Assembly: GCA_023053685.1 (NCBI GenBank)
Contig: JALIGW010000005.1
Coordinates: 53,962,742-54,026,741, forward strand
From: Diadophis punctatus similis
Lineage: Eukaryota > Chordata > Lepidosauria > Squamata > Dipsadidae
Length of the DNA: 64,000 bases
Reading direction: 5' to 3'
In this document: positions 56,527-64,000 of the stretch, piece by piece
Position numbering within the stretch: the stretch's first letter is position 1
Layout: every line of letters begins with the position of its first letter
Notes under the pieces: model-generated
What the model saw: the letters and a program-made list of their open reading frames with translations, nothing else
Told to the model about the DNA's origin: nothing
Databases searched by the model: none
Position numbers and translations under genes: made by a program

Positions 56527-59500
56527 ATGAAGCCGGCCCTGGCGCTGCTGTTGCTGGTGGCGGTGTCCTTGAGCAGCGCTGGAGCTCAGCCTGGCGGTTT
56601 ACCGCCTGGGAAGAAACTACGCATGGCCTACGCCACCGGGCCGTTGCTCAAGTTCCAGATCTGGTGAGTGCGGAGGCCTGTTGCGTTGCCCGCTGCTTCC
56701 CGACCGAAAGCCGGAGCCAAGTTCAGCCCAGTCCCGAAGGCCGGCCCGTCGTCGTCGCTTCCTCATTTCCGTGCTCTCGGAGTTAAGGAAGCGGCGGAGG
56801 ATGGTGGGGCAAAGCGCGGGCGCGAGGCTGGTGTGGGGAACCGACCCAAGTGGAAGTGCCGGGTGTGGTGGGGAGAGGGGGGGAAATCGGTGTAGATAGG
56901 ATGGGGGCCGATCCTGAAGCTCTGGAAGCTGCGGGGAAAGGAGGCGAAGAGATGGTGGCGCCTGAGAGAAGTGGAGGAGGCGATGACCGGCATGCAAAGC
57001 TCTGCATGGCTCTGCAGGTTGGGCTCTTTTCTAGGGAAACCGGCTGGGGCTTGCTAGTTTCGGTGTTGGGTTGCAGCTAATATTAATAACAGCAAGGAGA
57101 TAGTCTGAGTAGGCAGGATAGAGTGGAGATGCAGGCAGTTGTGAGGCTAGAAAAAATACAGTATTGTAATAGTTAGGAAGTACTAAAACCTTTGCCTTTC
57201 TCCCACCCCACCCCCAAGAATTATTGGCAAAGCAAACTCTCCTTCCTACTGAAGGCAAACTTGCCACATCCATAGCTTGCATATTAAACAGGCAAGATCC
57301 AGTTTTTAAATGATCTCATTAGCCTTTCATTTACATTTCTGTAGATTACTGAGTATATTTATTTTGAAATTATGCTAAATGAGGTGTGAAGTGAGGGTTG
57401 GAATTCGATCAGATAAATACGGAGCAGCTATTTAAGAATTGGAAGGCCTTGAAAGTCAGAGGGGTAACTTAAGTGGTTAACAGCAAAACATGAGCTGGTT
57501 GTTTTCTGTTACACAGTTTGGAACAGTACAGGTAGTCCTCAACTTGCAAACATTCATTTACTGTCTGTTACAACGGCACTGAGAAAAGGGATTTAGGATG
57601 ATTTTTCATACTTGCAACGGTTGCAGTGTCCCAGTGGTTATGTGATCAAACTTCAGAGACTTGACAACTGACATGTATTTATAATGGTTGCAGTGTCCAG
57701 AGATCATATGATCTCCTTTTGCACCCTTCTGACAAGCAAAGTTCATGGGGGAACTCAAATTCGCGTAATAACCGCGTTAGTAACTTAACAACCACAGTGA
57801 TTCAGTTAACTCTGGAAAGAAAGGTCATAAAATGGGGCAAAACTCACTTAACTGTCTTGCTTAGGAACAGAAATTTTGGGCTCGATTGTAGTTGTAAGTT
57901 GAAGATTACTTGTAATATATAGTGCTGGAAAGTATTCATTAGTATGGACTTTATGCCTTAAACCAGGGGTCCTCAAACTTGACAACTTTAAGACTTGTGG
58001 ACTTCAACTCCCAAAATTCTCCAGCCAGCTATGCTGGCTGGAGAATTCTGGGAGTTGAAGTCCACAAGTCTTAAAGTTGCCAAGTTTGAAGACCTCTGCC
58101 TTAAACCTTTTTTGTTTCATATTGCTTGCCTTCATCTTTTCCTTAGCACACCTGACAGTTTTACATTAAAATAGTATTTTCCCACTTCTTCTGATGCTGT
58201 CCAAGGACATCTTCAAGGTGTATATAAACTGTCAGATTGTTAAATTTTGTTACCCCTCTTGTTGGAGGTTACTCTGGGCACTGGCAATACAACAGGATAG
58301 GATTTGGCAGTGGGACAGCAGAATCCTGCCAGCGTAATTTTCATACAGCTTGAAAGTAGATGAGTACATGTAGTCTTTGACACAACTGTTCATTTAGTGA
58401 CCATTCGAAGTTACAATGGCACTGAAAAAGTGACTTATGACCATTTTTTTCACACTTATGACAGTTGCAGCATCCTCATGGTTATATGATTTACATTCGG
58501 ATGTTTGAGAACTGGTTCATATTTGTGATGGTTGCAGTGTCCCAGAGTCATACGATCACCTTTTGTGACCTTCTGACAAGCAAAGTCAATAGGAAACCCA
58601 GATTCACTTAACAAATGTGGCAAGAAAGAGCATAAAATGGGGGCAAAACTCACTTAACAAATTCCTCATTTAGTAACCCAAAAATTTTGGGTTCAATTGT
58701 GGTCAGAAGTCGAGGACTATCTGTAATATAACTTGACAGTTTAGAAATGCCTATAGTGTGATCACATACTAAGTGAATTTCTTTGATTGGAGTGAGGATG
58801 AGGGATGTATGAATTCCGAAATTGTAGAGAAAAGGACAGGGTTGTCTTCGATCTGGTAATGTGTGTGTTGTGACTTTACAGTGAGAAAAGCAGTTAACTT
58901 GGGATAGTAGAAATGTTTGTAGGTGGTTCCGCTCATCTTTTTATCTGTTTTCCTAGCTGCCACCCCCTCCCCCAAATTTATAAAAAAAACCAAGTTATCT
59001 TAATCTTTGCTCAGTAATTAAATCAGTATAAAGGAACAGTGTATTAGGAGTGAAGCAATAAAATACAGGTTATTCAAATCAGTTTTTATCCTATCTGTCA
59101 TAAGATTGGTTGTTCATTTAGGGAACAACTTTTGCACTAACTGTAAAAGTAAACCTGTAGGCAGTGTAGACTCTTGGACCTTACTTCTGAGTTTATATGC
59201 ATAGAATTGACACAACAATTGAATAATTCTAAAAAGCTGATAATTCTTGTCAGTAAACATACTTAACATTTAATTCCATTTCATTTATATGTAGTGTTTT
59301 TCCTGGAATTGGATACCAGAGGCTGTCTAGATTTGCTAAACTACAGCTTTGAAGACACTGAGCCAGGAGAGCCAATTGTTGATGGGTGCTTGAGATCTAA
59401 TTCTCCAGATATTGCTGGATTAAATGTTCCTTGGCTCTATTCTAAGACTTTTTAGCAATCGGTTTTAGCAAAATATTTCTAAAATAGCACAATTTTTATC

Positions 59501-62500
59501 ATTGTTAAGGGTGAACATGGACTGACAATATATCTTTTAAAATTTCAAGTCCTCTACAACATCATACGTGTACATACTTTTGGAAATGAGACTTTAACAT
59601 TATGAATTACAAGTCTGAAACTAAACAACCTAGATCTCCACTTAAATTTGATTAAAGATTATTGTAATTTTGAAATTTGAGGATATTTCAGTTTTTGTTC
59701 TGCCCTAAGTATCTTTTGATTCTTTCCTTAATTATTTATCTTTTCTTTTTTCCTATGACGCTTTCAGAATTAAGAATATTTGTGGCTATTTCTTACTATT
59801 TTTAAACAAGCATTGTTATGTCTCTGATGAATCAGTGTTGCATCAGCATAACAAAACACATAGGAATTAAACCTGGGAAAACAAGATAATTTTAAAAAAC
59901 AATTTCACATTACTCTTTTAACGTTTTTATTTTTAAAACAGCCATTTAATAAAGTTTATAAATAAATAATGTTGTATACAATTCCTCAGTCATTAAGCTC
60001 AGGAACAGTAGTGTAAATTAGGTTTTCACAGCACTAAAGTCTATGCATTCTGGTTAAAATTATTTTATTAAAATTTGTTTGTTGAAAAAAGTTAATCTCC
60101 ATGAGAGCAACTGTAAAGCAGAAAATTGACTTTCAACATTATGAAAATCAATACGGTATCTATCTAGTTCTTGAACTAGACTGCATGATCATAATATCCT
60201 TAGTGTATGATAAAGACTTTTGGAAGGAGTCATTTGAGCAAAAGAACACAGTAAATGGATTTTTTTGTTTTATGCTAATTATTGGATCAAAGAGACTGGT
60301 TTACTACCAAAGCTGTTATTCTGATTTTCCAATTGTTTTTTATCATGATACTACAGGATTGTTGTACATTCAGATATAATATAGAAACTGATTACTGAAA
60401 GGCTTTGTAACAAATTGTAATGTGAAGCACTATGGAAGCAACAAAGTAGTAATATGTTACAAATGATATTGCACAAAAAATTGTAATCTTGTTTAATTGC
60501 TACTATATTCTATTCTATTCATTTTTGCTAATATTTTAAAGGTCAAAGCATACTGGGTGGGATTAAAGTTAGCCATAGTTTTGTATAGTGTGTATCTACA
60601 TGCAGTATGGTAAATAAAAATACAATATAAACTAATGTCACAATAAAACCATAAAATATCAGTATAGACAGTATTAGACATCAGTATTAGACATTTTCTA
60701 ATATAATATAATCAGGGGAAACGTTTCTACAACCTCAGTATAAATCTATATATCACGCATTTTTCTATACAAAATCACTGGTATTATGGTGAGAACTTCC
60801 AGCAACTATTAACTAATGAAACACTTAATAAAACAAGTATTAGTTCTTGTTTTTTCTCAGGTGGCTATTGCCAGTATTTCTAATTATATGTCTTAGAGTT
60901 CTAGAGAAAGAGCTTTTTCTATACCATTGAATTTATCAGAGTGGTATGGAGGGGAGGGTTGTGTGTGTATATGTATGTATAAAATGCTCAATCATACCAG
61001 TACTAATTGTGATAAAATACTTCTGTGCAGTGTTTCCTGAGGATACAGGCGGGTGTTTGAAGAGTACATGCGGGTTATTAGCCAGCGGTACCCAGACATC
61101 CGCATTGAAGGGGAAAACTATCTCCCCCAACCTATATATAGGTAAGTTAGTTCTGAGTTAAAATATGCTAAATAATTTACCTCAGGAATGTCAAACTCAT
61201 GGCCTGTGGGCCGGATGTGTCATGCGCTGCCCACGCCCGGTTTAGCAAAGGGGAAAATAGTCCCGATATGTCATGTGACACCGCCATGACACTGCGAGTT
61301 TGACACCCCTGATTTATCTGAATGGATTGGGGATATCAAGTTCTGTAATGTTACAAAATCTCAAAAGCAATATTTGATTGCATTCTGGTTTAGTTTTAAT
61401 GACTGTGTACAATAATAATGTAACAATCCGAAAAGTAACAAAATATCTATAAGCAAACAGCTAAGTTCAGAGAACACCTATGACTCCATTTTTTAAGAAT
61501 AATATTCAGCCATTGTTAATGCTCTTTAAAGTTTATGTGCAGCTTTTCAGATATATGGTAAAGCAAAATCCACTGGAGTTCACATTGGCATGGTATAACT
61601 TTTGTTTCTTTAGATTAGTTAAATTTATTTTATCCTACTATGGTAATTAACTTATCTTTTTTTTTCTACCAGACATATAGCATCTTTCTTGTCAGTCTTC
61701 AAATTAGTGCTAATAGGCTTCATTATTGTTGGCAAGGATCCTTTTGCTTTATTTGGCATGCAAACTCCAGGTGTCTGGCAGTGGGGACAAGAAAATAAGG
61801 TACTATTTCTTAATAGCATTTTATTTTTTAATTGTGCTAGAAGCAGATTTTATATTATGTTTACTTAATTGAACCACATTACATGAGTATCCTCTTACTC
61901 ATAACATTCGAAACGGAATGTACTTTAAAAACATTGCAAGCATAGTAATAACAACTAAAACATCTCATTTAGGAATGAAAAAAAATCTTGGCTCGTAAAG
62001 AGATTTTTTCGCTGCAAGTAAGATTTGTGTTTGTGTATGTGTATACATACATACGGTATGCCTTTGTGTTAGTCTTAACTCTTGGGACTGCTTGAACAAG
62101 TCTCTGTTTCTTGGCCATATTTTTTGAAAGAGGCTTACCATTGTTTTCTTCCTAGGGCTCTGAGAGTCACTGACCGACCCAATGCCACTCAACTGGCTTT
62201 GTGCCTAAAACAGGACTAAACTCCTGGCTTCTGGTCTCGTGCTTTAACTAGCACAGAAAATTGGTTCTCACACTGGCATGATAATGTTTGGTCCTTTTAA
62301 ATGCCACAAATAATACATTTTTCTTTTGGTTGTTACAAGTAGTTGGGAGAGTCCCATTGGAGTTTGACGGCTAATAAATTTAAATAAATTAATAATAACA
62401 ACAAAAGCAGCACTACTATCTAGTTGATATAAGAGTGTTTAAAATTCTATTTAACGTCTTCCAAATTAGAATTTGTGAAACACTTTAAAATAAGTAACCG

Positions 62501-63089
62501 AATGAAGAATGGGTTGAAGTTTAATAACTTGACCCTGGTTATATACTTCATAATGTTTGACTAAAAAATTTTCAGAGCCATCTTGGTAAGATTTATATTA
62601 TCTCATTTTTCAATAATACTAAAAAAATACTCATTAGGTATTATTAGGGTTGGAGCAGAATATTAATAAGCAGATTGTGAAACTATACTTTTTTAATGGA
62701 GCTTTTGTTGCACACACACACACACACACTGTATTTATATATTGCACTTCTTAGGTTATTTTTCTGTTAAAATTTGATGTTGCCAGTGTTATGAATAACA
62801 CTGGCAAAAATAAAGTCTATTTTTTTCTAAATATAAATGATTTTTGTAATATAAAAATAGAAAATCAGTAAAACCTATTAAAGAATAATAAAGTATGCAT
62901 AACAGATATTGCTGTCAATTTAATTGGGGAACTCACAAATATGTTACATAACTCTTAAATATATTGTGTGATTTAATAACTATGATAAATGCTCTTTTTA
63001 GGTATATGCTTGTATGATGGTTTTCTTCCTGAGCAACATGATTGAGAACCAGTGTATGTCAACAGGTGCATTTGAAATAACTTTAAATG
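56527..63089 (+). CDS. SELENOT: SELENOT (selenoprotein T), exons 1-4, 3' end outside window
   Basis: Exons 56527-56663, 61031-61141, 61673-61799 and 63002-63089, all GT-AG, keep one frame for 154 codons plus 1 nt. The next exon(s) (~40 residues) and the SECIS element are beyond 64000. A signal peptide ([20 protein letters not shown]) leads into [14 protein letters not shown] and the redox motif CVSU, residues 46-49. The U is TGA at 61038-61040, where human SELENOT also has selenocysteine. Exon 2 continues [20 protein letters not shown]; exon 3 carries the hydrophobic [20 protein letters not shown] segment. SELENOT is an ER-membrane thioredoxin-like oxidoreductase involved in redox and calcium homeostasis. 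Confidence 0.96.
56664..57528 (+). other. SELENOT intron 1, GC-rich start then unique sequence
   Basis: CpG island continues to about 57.0 kb; several overlapping ORFs there are GC artefacts. No repeats recognised. Confidence 0.5.
57529..57912. mobile_element. Tigger/mariner-like MITE, copy 4 (SELENOT intron 1)
   Basis: Runs CAGGTAGTCCTCAACTTGC to GTAAGTTGAAGATTACTTG with TA on both sides. Same orientation and body as the 45574 copy. Confidence 0.85.
57964..58098. mobile_element. Palindromic hAT-like MITE (135 bp) with 8-bp target duplication
   Basis: Runs CAGGGGTCCTCAAACTTG to CAAGTTTGAAGACCTCTG. The two halves are almost perfectly complementary around CCAGCTATGCTGG. CCTTAAAC flanks both sides (57956-57963, 58099-58106). 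Longest copy of the family in the window. Confidence 0.9.
58367..58723. mobile_element. Tigger/mariner-like MITE, copy 5 (SELENOT intron 1)
   Basis: Runs CATGTAGTCTTTGACACAAC to GAAGTCGAGGACTATCTG with TA at both edges. It lies 450 bp from copy 4 in the same orientation. Confidence 0.8.
58724..61030 (+). other. SELENOT intron 1, remainder, nothing recognised
   Basis: AT-rich intronic sequence. The 92-codon ORF at 60101-60379 has no family or splice support. The acceptor before exon 2 is TTCTGTGCAG. Confidence 0.5.
61183..61311. mobile_element. hAT-like MITE (129 bp) in SELENOT intron 2
   Basis: Starts CAGGAATGTCAAACTCA and ends GAGTTTGACACCCCTG; flanks ATTTACCT and ATTTATCT (7 of 8 identical). 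It lies only 41 bp after exon 2. Same family as 39408-39542, inverted. Confidence 0.8.
62065..62262 (-). mobile_element. Second tRNA-type squamate SINE (Squam-like), antisense
   Basis: The plus strand carries GCCATATTTTTTGAAAGAGG, CTCTGAGAGTCACTGACC and TGGCTTTGTGCCTAAAACAG, the reverse of a common squamate tRNA-SINE body, ending towards a decayed tRNA-like head near 62250. Family name given from memory. Confidence 0.5.
62335..62400 (+). mobile_element. Old L2-type LINE tail
   Basis: AGTTGGGAGAGTCCCATTGG followed by an ATAAATTTAAATAAATT tail resembles a decayed L2-type 3' hairpin and tail. Confidence 0.4.
62711..62729. repeat. (CA)n microsatellite
   Basis: About nine CA units in SELENOT intron 3. 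Confidence 0.85.
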
Positions 63090-64000
63090 GTAAGTTTTCA
63101 ATAATTTTTTGTCTTCCATTAAGTTTAAAATGGACTATGTATCCATATAAGATACAGATTGGAGTCAAACTTGATTTGAAGGCACTTTATTTGTTAAGAA
63201 TTTTATCAATATATAAACGCCATTTGATACCCAAGATCAGACATAGGGTTTCTAAAGATAAAAAAGAATCTCTTTGGATCTGAGCCCTAAACTTTCACAA
63301 AACTAAGATTATTTTACTATTATTATTACATTTGTATCCTAACACAGTAAAAATAATGTTAGTTATGGTCGTCTTTAGATTAGTAAGGTCATTTCATTTG
63401 AATTTAGAGAGTAATCAGTTTATGTTTCTCATTTTGGAAATTCTCAAATAAGATAAAGGAATAGGAGGTTATTTCATGCATGTATTTTATACTGAACTAA
63501 TGTTTTTAAAATGGCCATGTGTTTTCAAGAGCCTGCTAAAGTTGGTTGAGAATTTATGCCTTACTGTTTGATATTAGAAACTGAAATTAAATCAGAGCAT
63601 GAATAAATATTGGTTTTCTTTTTCAAAACTTTACATTAATAACCGTGTTAACTTTCTTACTCTCAATGTTTTGAATCATTAACAAAAGAAGTAACTGTTT
63701 GTGTTTTTAGTCTTCAGATACTAATGTCCCCAAATCTTCATGAATGATATACTTAACTACAGAGTAATTAGAACAACAATACCGATGGTTTTCCATGTGT
63801 GTTGTCTCTTCCAGGCTTTCTGAGAATAAATTTTGTTTGCAGAATTGTAATGTTTATATTTTCTGTAGATTTTTCAGCATTGTGGAATTCTTGCTTGGTT
63901 TAGAAGGAACCAGAATATCCTGACCTTTTTGATTTCAAAATCTTGTATCCATAGATTGCATAAGTATTTTGAATGTAGGTAGCTATACAAGCTGTTCCTT
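63090..64000 (+). other. SELENOT intron 4 (partial)
   Basis: Begins with GTAAGT after exon 4. Unrecognised AT-rich sequence to the window edge, and no acceptor for the last coding part is visible. Confidence 0.6.

Noticed and set aside
61038..61040. TGA as a nonsense mutation making SELENOT a pseudogene
   Set aside because: It is exactly the selenocysteine position of the CVSU motif, and all exons and splice sites are intact.

Overview
The window is vertebrate nuclear DNA, almost certainly from a squamate reptile and most likely a snake. The evidence is the intron-rich genes, the mixture of CR1, L2-type, R4/Dong, DIRS and Penelope-type retroelement remnants, Sauria-type tRNA SINEs, and CR1 tails ending in ATTCT-type repeats. 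Three conserved protein-coding genes are present in an order I recall as matching human 3q25: SERP1 (minus), EIF2A (plus) and SELENOT (plus, running off the right edge). I rebuilt their exons by hand from splice sites, reading phase and family knowledge. Layout: 1-3990 is a full-length R4/Dong-type LINE with an uninterrupted 1,132-codon ORF, inserted in an AAT microsatellite. 4,300-11,150 is intergenic DNA with MITEs, a SINE, CR1 and L2 pieces. 11,975-15,099 is SERP1 (66 aa, three coding exons). SERP1 and EIF2A start head to head across about 540 bp of GC-rich shared promoter. EIF2A (585 aa, 14 coding exons) spans 15,642-38,939. Its intron 1 holds a 2-kb foldback element with a 9-bp target duplication, and its intron 12 holds an antisense 6.6-kb DIRS element with inverted termini and an internal complementary region. 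39-56 kb is intergenic: SINEs, a CR1 copy split by a possible solo LTR, a second solo LTR, a 5'-truncated L2-type LINE, and a 2.2-kb retroelement without a recognisable RT, bounded by a 17-bp target duplication. SELENOT exons 1-4 lie between 56,527 and 63,089, with the selenocysteine TGA at 61,038-61,040; its last exon(s) and SECIS element lie beyond the window. How the genes relate: SERP1 is a tail-anchored ER translocon/stress protein, EIF2A an alternative initiation factor that carries Met-tRNAi, and SELENOT an ER thioredoxin-like selenoprotein. All three belong to translation or ER homeostasis, and the shared SERP1/EIF2A promoter contains a TGACGTG core of the XBP1/ATF6 type. No tRNA, rRNA, CRISPR or bacterial features were seen. 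All repeat-family names come from recognition, not from a database search.
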